Assembly (NCBI RefSeq): GCF_020882245.1
Contig: NC_083597.1
Coordinates: forward strand, 88,700,152-88,764,151
Source of the DNA: Rhopalosiphum padi
Lineage: Eukaryota > Arthropoda > Insecta > Hemiptera > Aphididae
Length of the DNA: 64,000 nucleotides
Direction: 5' to 3'
Part shown: one piece after another, positions 1 to 10,439 of the stretch
Numbering within the stretch: the first letter of the stretch is position 1
Layout: every line of letters begins with the position of its first letter
Program-made: the position numbers and the translations under genes
Notes under the pieces: model-generated
What the model was told of the DNA's origin: nothing
The model's database searches: none
The model's input: the letters and a program-made list of their open reading frames with translations, nothing else

Positions 1-84
1 ATTCAAATTTAACACATCCATTATAGTGACCTACTCTCCATCACTACTATACAGCAGAGCGATACCTATTTGCCCACTTTTTTT
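1..84. repeat. Dispersed repeat, copy A
   Basis: This segment matches 2661-2746 in the same orientation. Shared landmarks, in order, are TTATAGTGACC(T/C)ACTCT, an ACAGC(A/T) block, a GTACCTA/GATACCTA block and a final GCC(C/T)AC run before poly-T. The match is interrupted by small indels, as expected for old copies of a transposon end. The family is not identified. The copy starts at the window edge and is probably truncated there. Confidence 0.6.
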
Positions 85-491
85 GTTTGTTTTATTTACA
101 ATATTTCCTGAATATTATAATTATTGTTTGTGGCTGAGAAATATTAGAATTTAACTCTATAACCTATAATTTTATTATAAAAAAGTATTTAAAAAAATAA
201 TAATAAATGTCTTAGACATGGTGAACAACAAAATGATAGAAACAGTCATTTCCGGTAAATATTAGAGTTTCAGGTCAAATTTCTTAGAAATTGTAAATAC
301 AGTAACTATTCTAAGCACAACTTGAGAATAAGGGAATTAAACAATATTTAAATAAAAAAACAATATAGATATATGGAAAACAGGTATATTGGTACATAAA
401 AAATAAATTATTACATAACAATAATAATATTAAGCATATGACAGGACGACGACACAACAAACGTGGACGATTGGGGGGTGGGGGATACGCT
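85..491. other. AT-rich stretch with a G-run
   Basis: No gene is seen. Plus-strand TTTATT near 90 and AATAAA-like strings are present but unremarkable at this composition. A G-rich run (six and five Gs separated by a T, near 471-486) marks the edge of the GC-rich block to the right. Confidence 0.5.
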
Positions 492-729
492 AATTCGGTC
501 TTAAAATTTTAACTACGCACAATCCTTCCGATCGGTCTTGCTTGCGAGGCCCGAACGCCTCGGTCGCGGGAGTTTACGGCTCCGCGCGTCCTGGGCGTCC
601 GAGCGCCCACACCACCGTCAGAGGGTTGACCGCGTCACGAAGACCCGCGAGCTCGCGACGACCGCGAACCCGTTAGCCCACAAGGCCGATCTAAAGGATT
701 GTGCGCAGGTGAACTTATAACACCGAAAT
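492..729. repeat. Imperfect long inverted repeat (MITE-like or hairpin)
   Basis: The arms 492-539 and 682-729 are inverted copies of each other at about three matches in four. The best part is the string CGCACAATCCTT followed by GATCGG in both arms. The GC-rich loop of about 140 bases has no recognisable coding content. In a transcript of the minus-strand gene at 811-1323 it would lie in the 3' UTR or an intron and could fold into a long stem. No target-site duplication could be fixed by eye, so a MITE is only one explanation. Confidence 0.5.
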
Positions 730-810
730 CGTCCTTCGTCACTGCCGTCGTCGTCCTGTCATATGCGTTACCCGCCGGAGGGCTCGATCTTCTCCATCAG
801 TCACCGGCCG

Positions 811-1323
811 CTAATCCGCTGCACGGACGCAACACACGCGCAAAAGCGCTCGTCTTACCCGTTTCCACGCTGCGGCCAGCCGCCGCCGACAGCGGGAAAC
901 ACGTTTAGCCTTTTTCTCTGCGTCCGGCTCTTTCATGTTGTTTTCTTCATCCGCATCGTCCCTCTGTACGGTGTGGTCGCCTGATCCCATTGCCAACCCG
1001 TCAAGCACCACCACATCGTCGATCGCCGCATCCGGACGTATTTCTTCTGTCATCAAATCCGCGTCTCCGTCTGTGCCCGTTCTCGTTTTATCGGCCACGA
1101 CGATTCCGTCTATTACGCCTCTCACCAATTCCTCGCAGAGTGATCGGATTGTTGTATCTTCGGCGTTAAGTTCTACAGGTTTCTCGTCTGCTACCAGTGT
1201 ACTTTGGTCCTTCGATTCATCGTCCACAATCACCCTGTCTATAATGTCTCCTACCAATTCCTGACAATACAATCGGATCGGAGAATCGACTTTTCCTTCG
1301 TCAATATTCATTGTCGTTTCCAT
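811..1323 (-). CDS. Acidic protein with a duplicated 25-residue helix motif and basic C-terminus; unrecognised family
   Basis: This is a 170-codon frame in a GC-rich block. The ATG sits in a good insect context (ACAAAATGG). Residues 14-38 and 57-81 are a 43-residue-period repeat with the shared pattern I-R-x-x-C-(Q/E)-E-L-V-x-x-(I/V)-I-D-x-(V/I)-(I/V)-V. Both read as amphipathic helices, with hydrophobic pairs spaced like RII-binding helices of A-kinase anchoring proteins (inference from pattern only). Residues 82-130 are Asp/Glu-rich and probably disordered. From about residue 132 the chain turns strongly basic (Lys/Arg clusters, then Ala/Leu/Cys). There is no signal peptide or membrane segment. 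A consensus donor (GTAAGA) at 858-853 falls exactly after codon 155, so the last 15 residues may be intronic and a further exon may lie outside the window. Family and function are unknown. Confidence 0.6.
   Translation of the reverse strand: METTMNIDEGKVDSPIRLYCQELVGDIIDRVIVDDESKDQSTLVADEKPVELNAEDTTIRSLCEELVRGVIDGIVVADKTRTGTDGDADLMTEEIRPDAAIDDVVVLDGLAMGSGDHTVQRDDADEENNMKEPDAEKKAKRVSRCRRRLAAAWKRVRRALLRVCCVRAAD
853..858 (-). other. Candidate splice donor inside the 811-1323 frame
   Basis: On the minus strand AAACGG is followed by GTAAGA, a strong donor match in phase 0 after codon 155. If used, the coding exon is 859-1323. If not, the protein ends at the TAG at 813-811. No convincing acceptor was found within the remaining 850 bases to the left. 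Confidence 0.35.
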
Positions 1324-2660
1324 TTTGTTTTCAAAAATTACAACTGTTGTGGCGAGTTAGACGTCTGGCTTGTTAATGAGCTTATTGAAATTATTTTTTC
1401 GCACATCGTAACAGATCACCCGGACAACGAGCCAACGGTGTTGTTTATTACTAGCCAGCGACTACTTCCGCGTTCGTCAATAATTCTATTTGGCCAAAAT
1501 TATAGGATTTCGCGGTCCCGTTTATTTTTTCAAACACTATATTGTTATTATTATTATTTTTTTTATATAAATTACCTCAATGACATTATAACGATTTAAC
1601 TCTTTGCGCACATTTTTTCTATATAAAAAAAATTGACGATTTCGAGCAAGTGCACATATTATCATCATTATTGTGATATGTTATTTTGCTGTAATTTAAT
1701 ATTAATACTGCTGGTGAATAGTATGATGTATATCATATTACCGTTATAACACAATTCATTATATCTATTGAAAAATAATTATCAATTTGTATTGGATTTT
1801 TATTTAATTAATTTATAAAGTATGACAAAGCATAAAACAACATTTAAAAAATCAAGTAGTAGGTAGTAAAAAATGATATATATTTTCAACTTTTTTTAAT
1901 TAAAAATTTACCTAAAAAATATTTTTATTCAATCAAAATACTAACAAGTTATCAATAGTCAAAATATAAATGTAGTAAAACCGTATGGTGTATATTTAAC
2001 TATACGATCTTGCCCCACAAGACTTTCAAGAGAAATCGAGCTTTATATAAAACATTAAGTAAATAAATGAATGTATTTAAACTACAAAATGTAAATTACA
2101 CGTCTTAATTAGCTATTGAATAATAATAAAAAGACGCATGTAAATTTGTTTTTCATATAAAAGTTCAGTATTTCAGATTTTGATAATATTTTAGTAAACT
2201 AATGTAAAAACGTTAATTGAATTTCTTTTAAAAACGGGATGACAAAATACGTGCATTATCATATTAATAAATAAATAAACAAAACATTCCAAACTGGTGT
2301 ATTCTGTTTACGTCCGTTAATAATTATTGATAAAATTCCGATTATATGGTTTGGCCCCACATACGGTAATAACCCGCTTTCTCGGATTTAATTTGTACTT
2401 TAAAGAGTTCAACATGTTTACTTTATTGCGGTATTAATTAATAGATAGATAAAATAATAAAATAGAATTTCGAATTATATATTTATTTCAAATATCAACC
2501 TGCCGTAATACTAAAAGTAAAATAAATTACTTAGAACTTTGTATAAAAAAAAAAATCATGATATATAACTAGGAATATTATTGGATGATAGATCGTTTCC
2601 GTTCAGAATAGTTTTCCATATACAATTATTATAGATCATAATGTAATCATTATATTATAA
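1324..2660. other. Upstream AT-rich region
   Basis: This lies 5' of the minus-strand gene at 811-1323. It is moderately GC-rich to about 1520 and then AT-rich. No second gene, tRNA or clear core promoter was recognised. Short open frames here look like chance. Confidence 0.5.
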
Positions 2661-2746
2661 TTGAATCCAAATTGTACACACCTGTTATAGTGACCCACTC
2701 TATACCTAATGCACAGCTGAACTGTACCTACTGGCCTACCTTTTTT
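2661..2746. repeat. Dispersed repeat, copy B
   Basis: This is the second copy of the repeat at 1-84, in the same orientation, with the same order of conserved blocks and a poly-T end. On the minus strand it reads as GTGGGTCACTATAACAGG near its end. It abuts a stretch of degraded minus-strand coding sequence (2775-3296), so it may be one end of the element that carried that gene. Confidence 0.6.
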
Positions 2747-2774
2747 CTTCTTGGTATCACAACTGACACAAATC

Positions 2775-3296
2775 TTATGTAAACGTTTTTTCTACCACCT
2801 CATCTGCCTTTTGATAGAGCATACTCTTTTGATAATTTAGCGTTCCTATTTTTTCCAGATCCTAATTTACTCAATCAGTCCAACACTCCAGCGGTTCTCT
2901 ACTTCCTGTATACCTTACCCCGGTTGGTTTCCACTGGACTACCGTATGCCTACACATATATTTGTATTATTATAAATAGTTTACATAAACATTAATTAAT
3001 ATGTACTATGACTATAATTTATGATTTATTTAGAACTATCATAGTACACAAGATAATAACATTTCCTTAATGATTGTTCTATCCGTCACAGCCTCTTCAG
3101 TGTCATTCAACATAAATAACTCTAACTGAGACTGGATCATATCATATAATTTCTAGTTAATTGACGGTAGAATTTCTTAACAAAAGTTTAGCAATGACAG
3201 TGCTTGATCTGTAGGGATTTGTATCAGCGATGACCTAATAACTGGTCATTTCATTTTCAAATCGTTAATGTCTTTTTCGAGGATTTCGTCAATCAT
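2775..3296 (-). pseudogene. Degraded coding remnant, unassigned
   Basis: Several short minus-strand stretches read as protein but in different frames. At 3140-3039 a 33-codon frame starts M-I-Q-S-Q-L-E-L-F-M and continues L-N-D-T-E-E-A-V-T-D. At 3296-3141 the reading I-D-E-I-L-E-K-D-I-N is followed, past stops, by I-P-T-D-Q-A-L-S-L-L-N-F. At 2858-2775 there is a 28-codon frame beginning L-E-K-I-G-T-L-N-Y-Q-K. The amino-acid makeup is unlike random AT-rich translation. Stops and frame changes show it is dead, and the adjoining dispersed repeat suggests a transposon origin. I do not recognise the family. Confidence 0.35.
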
Positions 3297-3300
3297 AATG

Positions 3301-5411
3301 AAAAAATAACAAAAACTGGACACGATAGAAATAAATAACATCTACTTCCGATTTGTACAAAAGATTACTATAGAATATATTGATCTAAAATTCAAAATAA
3401 AATATGACAGTTTATAATGTGACATATTATAATAATGCTATGTACAAGATATGATCTGTTGTACTACGACAATATAGTTTGACCCAGTTATTCTTGAACG
3501 TGATATATAACTATAATATAATAGTAAAAAAAAATAAAAAATTATTCGAATACTGTATATTTTCGTTTATGATTTTAGAAATAGCACTTAAACTGGGTAG
3601 ATATAAATTAGAAAATATACTTATGCCGTATTATAAACAAAAACTGATGACGTTCGTGTTTAATCGATTAGCCTACAAATTTCATTAGGTACAGTTTATT
3701 TTTAATATTCAATTGTCGGTAAAAAAAAACGCTTAAGAATATTAAATCTATGTTTTTGTTGATTCATATTCGTATACCTAAATCATATTTATTTATATTT
3801 GTGTACTACGATACGGAGGTGCAAAGTGAATAACTACCACAGTTAAAATTATGAAACTTTTAACAAAAATATATTATATAATATTATAATTTATAGTCAA
3901 ACACGACTTCGCGTATCGTGTGTACCGTGGTTGGGATCTAATATACGTATTGTTATAATTGTCACACAAACATATCGATTTTATAGTTTTTACTGCCTCT
4001 CGTTTAATAATTATAAGTAAAAAAAAAAAACGGCTTTAAGATTTACGCGGCGCACGTTGATACTGTACGCTTACCTACTTTACAATATCAATATTTGATG
4101 AAAATTATTTTATCCTACACATAAATAATTGATGTTGTACTTTATTTTATTATAGATATACTCGTTCTCTTTTCTGTATGTCATTTCTTTATCTACAGAC
4201 AGATATATTATAATAAGGAGTAGTTCAAAGGTACACGACGTATTTAAATTCGGCTTACTATTATGCGTAGATTTGATCAAATCATCTTAGGTTTTATTCT
4301 ATGCGTTTTCTATACACAATTATTATTATTACTCTATACGATTGCGTATAACAGTAGAATTTAAAAAAAACACACACAAATTAATTGTACTATTATATGT
4401 TAGTACTGAGTGTACATTTTGATTAGTTTATTTGAAAGTCAAACTCTGTCGTTTGCATAAAAATATAATTGCATTTACACAAATACATCTGAGGCCATAT
4501 CATACCTCATACCTTTAAGGATGTCCACTTAAAAATTTAAAATTGTGTGTAAAAAAATCCATGTTAGCTATAATATTTTTATATTATATTACTCACTTTT
4601 GAAATTTATAGCATAATTTTAGCTAAATAATTATATGTAGTAAAAAAAAAAGCGATTTTATTTCTATTACTATTATTGCAATAATTCAAATAATAGACAA
4701 AAGTTACTCGATATTTTCAAATTTTTACAAGTTATATCCGATAATAGCTTATACATTTAATAGTGTTATGTTTTATATGGACTGTAAGACGTAAGTGTTG
4801 TAAATGATTAAAATAAATAAATATAGTTTTTCTAAAAACTCTTTATTATGCTGACAGAGTATAAATTTTGCAGAGATACACGATCGTGTCAATAGACTTA
4901 TTATGTGCTTAGAAGATAATATTATAAATATAAACGAGTAATTGTTTATAAGACAATTACTTGGGTCATTACCTACAACTCAGTAACATACAACTCGTTA
5001 AATATGTACAATAGAAATTACGATCGAACAATTTTTAATTTGATTAAAGAAACGATAAATTTAAGCTGAGCGTCGTACGCTTAACAATGCTATTAAATCA
5101 CAAATTTGTATGTTCAATTATAATTGTAAATTCCATTACACGTAGGTCACGAAGCGTAACAAAAAAGATCATTAGATTTTTTTAACGCCATTTCACGATG
5201 ATTCAGCAAAATTATTTGATGACAAATTATTTTTGTATCACGTCATAGGTACAACTAACTTGCTATAAATATATATTTTGCACCTACGTTTGTTGATTTT
5301 CCATTTATCCTTAACATTTTTGATCTATAAATTAAAATTAAAATTAATAACAATTAGTTTAAATAAATCATATGCGCACTACAACATAATATAATCGAAT
5401 ACAATTTTTAA
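3301..5411. other. AT-rich non-coding stretch
   Basis: Only AT-rich sequence with poly-A runs is seen. The 69-codon frame at 3479-3688 is mostly Lys, Asn, Ile and Tyr and is judged chance. Confidence 0.5.
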
Positions 5412-5519
5412 GTGTTACTAACCAAGCGCTTTCGGCCTCGAAATGGTGAAATCACGGAAATACCATTTGTTGATAATTTTGAAGAAAAAATAAAACAGGA
5501 ATCGTTATCAAACTGTTGA
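5412..5519 (+). pseudogene. Short coding-like remnant, unassigned
   Basis: A 36-codon open frame lacks an ATG, reads T-K-R-F-R-P-R-N-G-E-I-T-E-I-P-F in part and ends in TGA. A further protein-like stretch (T-K-L-Y-F-T-H-Y-K-E-K) follows in the same frame after the stop. The charged, mixed composition contrasts with the AT-rich surroundings. It could be a transposase remnant or chance, and no family is recognised. Confidence 0.25.
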
Positions 5520-7316
5520 ACAAAATTATACTTTACTCATTATAAGGAAAAATAATAATGAATCTAATTCTAAAATTAAGTTTTTATCTAAATCGCAATT
5601 TGAAAAAATCACTCAAGCATTCTACTTGAAGATATATATATATATGTATATATAAAAACTTAAGGTTTCAAATGAGATTATGTACATATATAATATACCT
5701 ATTCTAGTAGAATTGATGCTATTTTAGAGGAATTTATTGGTTCTATTATAATTCTCTGATTTTTTTTTTTTTATTATATTTATACAATAAAATATAAATA
5801 TGCATGCAAACAATTAACAATTTAGATTTGTGTTGCAGATACTAAACTACAAATTTAAGCTGACAAATCTTTTATAACTGTTAATAATAATACAATAATT
5901 TATAAACTAAATTAACCTTTTATTATTTATATGTTATTCCAAACACTCTAAACCTCCCTGTAAATAGGTAAGTAAGATAAAAACGGAAAATACTCCAAAA
6001 AGATGAAAAAGACATATAATTTTAGAATATATTATAAAATTATTCATTATGAATGTATAATAACTAATTATATTTCTGGGATATATTCTTATTTATATTT
6101 TTGGTAGAATACGATAAATAAAAAATTTGAAATACTCAAAATCTCACTTTTAAATTTAAATAAATAAGTATATAATGGTTAATAACTGGTATAAATTATA
6201 AATTATTATTTTATACGCATTTGTAATAACAAATAATTATTATTACTGAAACATATACCAAAATCCTGAAAAATATCTTTGGAACGTTGTGATGAACTTT
6301 TAAGAAACCGGGAACATTTGTGTGACTTTATTTTTCATTTTATTTTTATTTTAATTGCTTTACCTTTTAGTTCGCAGAACAGAATCTGAAAACTACATAA
6401 AAATGTTTCATTACTAGTTGAGTAGTAAATTACACAGGACATAAGTACTTACTTAGAAAAAAATTACCCTTTTTTCCTTTCTTATAGAACAGTGTTTTAA
6501 AGTATCTACATTTTGAAATTATTATAAAATGTAATAAATAAAATTATATTATAGAATAATAAATTATACTTAATAATTTAAAAGTACCTAAATTAATATA
6601 CTTATTCAACTGTCTATGATAAAATAAAACTATAATTCAAAAAATTGTATTTTTTTTACGGCTTTGGTATTTTTGGTCCCAATTGTGACATTTTTTGGAT
6701 AATTACTTCCAAATATTGTTACTTATTTGAAATTTTAAAAAAGTGTCCACTTTATTATTACACCTATTACTATACTTTAATACTTCATTGGAACCACATC
6801 CGTCACGTCTTATGAATCTCGATACAGAACACTAACTTGATTGTAGTAAATAATGTGTGTACTTCTATTGAAGTTGCTTGTGAAATAAATACAATATACT
6901 TACACCTGATGATTTAATTATTCAAATTTACTGAAACTGTAAAAACGTCATAACTACGATAACAGTCATATTATATATTTTTCAATTATTTTAAAAATAT
7001 TTAAATAAGAAGTAGGTACGTATTTTTTTTTTTTTTTTTTTTATAAATGAAAAATGCCAATTATGTTAACACTTTTTTCCATACTTAAAAAAAAAAAAAA
7101 TCCAAAACATTATTATTTTAGATCAGATGCTAATTAATCAAACAATAGCGATAAAATCAAAATTATTTATATTAACGGTAGTTATAATTTAATATTATAT
7201 GATTAAAAATTGTTACACATAGTTAAATTATTTTTATTTCTTTTGAAAATATATTCTCGGAAGAGTTAGGAAGTACTAAACGGAACTATCAACCTGTATA
7301 TAATATAAAATGTATA
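5520..7316. other. AT-rich non-coding stretch
   Basis: Nothing recognisable is seen beyond poly-A/T tracts, notably the T-run near 7024-7042 and the A-run near 7087-7100. Confidence 0.5.
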
Positions 7317-7950
7317 TCTTTATATATATATATATAATTCTATTGTACGTGTGTATGTCACTGAACTCCTCCTAAACGGCTGGACCGATTTGAATGAATT
7401 TTTTTGTATGCATTTGGGTGACGCCCTAGATGGTTTAGATTCACAAATCAGCCCGATTAAGTTAATTATTAATGCGCCCCTACATTGCTTAAGGAACCTC
7501 TGTAGAAAATTTAAATTATTTTTAATTATTGTTTAATAATTGTTTGTTATTTTTTTTTTTTAAGCGGTTGCTAGGATACTAAAAATATCAAAAAATAAAA
7601 AAACAGACATATTTAAATGCATATTTGACCTTATTTATCATTAAAGACTTTTAAATTTTAATATGACATTAGAATATTTAAATGTGAATGCATAAATGGT
7701 ACCACAAATCGTTGTACCTATTACAGGAAATGGTGCCTGTTTATTTAATTCGCTCTCCTATCTTATGTACGGAAAAATGCAATGCTGGGGCGGGACAGTT
7801 ATGTTAAGTTGACATGTCGGAAATATCATCTATACACTAAATCAGAAAACCAAAAATAGTTTTTATCCTAACGCTAAATGTTAGCATTCATCGACCAAAC
7901 TTAACACGGATGCATTTCTTACGGGCAACGAAATGCACGGGGACAGCTAC
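7317..7950 (+). mobile_element. Helitron-like non-autonomous element, copy 1
   Basis: The left end begins TCTTTATATAT. It is followed at about 7372 by the conserved block ACGGCTGGACCGATTTGAATGAA and at about 7475 by CCTACATTGCTTAAGGAACC. Both blocks recur in the element at 30055. Near the right end a hairpin (TGCATTTC 7911-7918, GAAATGCA 7930-7937, 11-base loop) is followed by GGGGACAGCTAC. This fits the Helitron layout of a subterminal 3' hairpin with a CTRR-like end, here degenerate (CTAC). There are no terminal inverted repeats. An OTU-protease fragment lies inside. The class call rests on remembered features of insect Helitrons, so it is an inference. Confidence 0.5.
7696..7812 (+). pseudogene. 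OTU-type cysteine protease fragment inside the Helitron-like element
   Basis: A 39-codon frame from ATG to TGA contains I-T-G-N-G-A-C-L-F-N-S-L-S-Y-L-M-Y-G. This matches the catalytic-cysteine motif of OTU deubiquitinase-like proteases (D-G-x-C-L-F-x-x-L), with the usual Asp replaced by Asn. Only the cysteine-containing segment survives. The catalytic histidine region is absent or unreadable. Some Helitrons carry OTU domains, which fits the surrounding element. As it stands it is too short to be an active enzyme. Confidence 0.5.
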
Positions 7951-8330
7951 TGTATATAAAACACGACGGATTTTTATATATCTTTATAATTTTACTCAAC
8001 GAGTTTTACAACAAAATTCGTGGGCTATTTCATCTTTGGGCTAGTACTATGCCGTCATAATGACGTGTGCGAGAATTTATAACGGTGGTAAGCAGTTTTG
8101 ACTAAACAAAACCACGGGGTTTCCTTCCTAAATTGGAATAAATGTTAACACACAAGCTGTATAACGACGTATACTTACATATTTTAAATAATATAGTATA
8201 TAATAATATGAACGTATTCGATTAATTTTTTTGCAATGAAGATTTAATAAAAATACCATCATCGAGCAAACAATACAAATTGGTTTGCGGTTCAATTATC
8301 GACAATTTGGATGCAATTTAAATATCGAGT
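7951..8330. other. AT-rich stretch
   Basis: No feature was recognised. GC content begins to rise toward the CpG-rich block at 8331. Confidence 0.4.
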
Positions 8331-8910
8331 CGGATAGCGTCCCCGTACACTGCTGCGACGTCAAACTAATTTTCGTAGACGAAAATATAAATATTTTTGT
8401 TACGGTATGACGTAGTGGTACACGCGGCGTTCGTCGAAGTGTTGTGCCTATACGATAGGCGTGCGACAAAACGAATGAGATCGGTCGGAAAACGTATACG
8501 GAAAACTCCTCGGAGGACCTCCTGCTCGACGCGGTGGTTGAAAAAGAGGCCGTTATTGTAAGACGACGCGTTTTTGTATGTCGTGATGAAAATATATAGA
8601 TAAACCGCGCGACACGGACGTCCGTGTTTCTCGGTGTTCATTTGTGTGGGTGACGTAACGGAATAAAATATAATAAATAAATAACAGTCGTGTATAACAA
8701 GGAAAACACGGGTACACGGTGACAGGTCGGATCCATCATCCGGTGTATGGCGTAAATATGTGCGCGGTCGATCGTGTGGTGCGCACGGCGACAGCGATAT
8801 TCCATCAGAGAGGCGTATGCATATTATTATTATTATTTTACACCTCGCGGGTACCAGTCATAATACTGTACACCGGTGATGGGGTGACACGCGGGGGACA
8901 TGACCTCTAG
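8331..8910. promoter_or_regulatory. CpG-rich block, possible promoter or first-exon region
   Basis: CpG density and GC content are well above the surroundings. A 91-codon minus-strand frame (8366-8641) and a 63-codon plus frame (8719-8910) are open, but neither has a recognisable domain, signal peptide or supported splice site. Open frames are expected in such GC-rich islands. A 5' UTR or promoter role is inference only. Confidence 0.25.
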
Positions 8911-10191
8911 TCCGGTGTTGTTAAACTGCGTATAATATACAATACACATAAAATATCCAGTCATTTAGGGTCAGGCCTAGTGCAATCAAATAAATATGAC
9001 GTGATGATTTCACAAATTGTCGATATCATTCCGATAGTAATATCACTAATATTTATAACATATTTTATTTTATTATTATTTTTTTTTTTAATCTAATAAA
9101 AAGAATATTTATGATCAGTAGGTATGTATATATAATATAATAAATTCTTGTCTAGGTGTCTAATAATAAAATCGGAAAAACAAATATATCTGCTGATCTC
9201 CTATAATATTAATATGATAATATCTAACGGAAAGAGTGACTCCTGAAAAATGATCAGCTTTTGTCCACAAGTTATAGGTACTCAAGTATAATATTAGGAC
9301 GCACTGTAGCTACGTATAAACAAAAAGATATTTTTATCACCAAATGTCCGCATGCCAAATTATAATAAATTAAGATATCGCTATATCGGTGTGAAACTAA
9401 GTTGAAACTAAACTATTATATCTCCAAAGCCATGTCTATTTTAATCATCATTGTGTACCGATTAATTTCCCATGACATGTCTTTGTGACTCAACGGATCG
9501 ACGGAAATCACTGATCAGTTCTCTAACTATAGTAGCTGCTTAAAATAGTATTATTTAAAATTATTGAGTTATTACAAATCCATTTAATTGGGTGAGTCTT
9601 TTCATGCCAAATTTGGTGAATAATTTACTTCAGCACATCCAAATATTGAAGTTTTTTTATTAAGAATGTCTTATACATTTAAAACCCAACAGAAAACCAA
9701 TAATATGTAATTATTATAAATAAATAAACAGAATATTATAATGAAAACAAAATTGATAGATATAATTTTGTAAAAGTTTGGCTTCATTTAATAATATTTA
9801 ATTTTAATTTACTTTACGATTGTGTTACATTTAATTATTTTATAACGACATCGACGATATTTGTTGTATGTATTGGTTATTTTTATTTTTATTATATAAT
9901 CATTTTTTATAGTTACTACAATTAATAGATTTAAAATAATTTATATAAATGTTTGTGATACATCGTTTAGATTATGCTGTTTCTGGTATATTATCCATCT
10001 AATATTATTTTAGTTTAATTTTAATAACATATATTGTATTTAAACAATAACAAAATAAACAATTATATGCGAAGTTACAGTGATAAACACAAAAACTTAC
10101 GCGTAGAGTTGGGGTGTTAAAAAAAAACTTGTATGCGGAATTAAGGTCTGATATATTATTATAAATTGGCCACTATGCATGCGCAGTTACG
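8911..10191. other. AT-rich non-coding stretch
   Basis: No gene, RNA or repeat family was recognised. The stretch 9360-9545 is less AT-rich but has stops in all frames. Confidence 0.45.
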
Positions 10192-10437
10192 GTGCACTGG
10201 TGTATTATGCACAAGTATAAGTATCTATATTACATTTTAGGGGGAAAAACGTGTGTAAAAGGGCTGGCTGTTCGATTATCATACATTTCAATAAAAGTCC
10301 GAATGTCATTGAAACCAATGTTTGCCTTTCGAATCTGTGGTTTCGCCCAATGCTCTAATCCGAATCCGGGGCATTTTTCGATTGATCATGGTGAATGCTG
10401 TTTGGATGTTAAAAGTAAAACGGAAAACCACCAATGA
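10192..10437 (+). CDS. Doubtful 81-codon open frame
   Basis: The second half (10300-10437) has balanced composition with four cysteines (I-C-G-F-A-Q-C-S-N-P and G-E-C-C-L-D) and ends in TGA. An acceptor-like TTTTAG precedes 10242, so it could be a terminal exon. There is no start in good context, no close polyadenylation signal and no recognised domain. It may well be chance. Confidence 0.2.
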   Translation: MHWCIMHKYKYLYYILGGKTCVKGLAVRLSYISIKVRMSLKPMFAFRICGFAQCSNPNPGHFSIDHGECCLDVKSKTENHQ

Positions 10438-10439
10438 TT

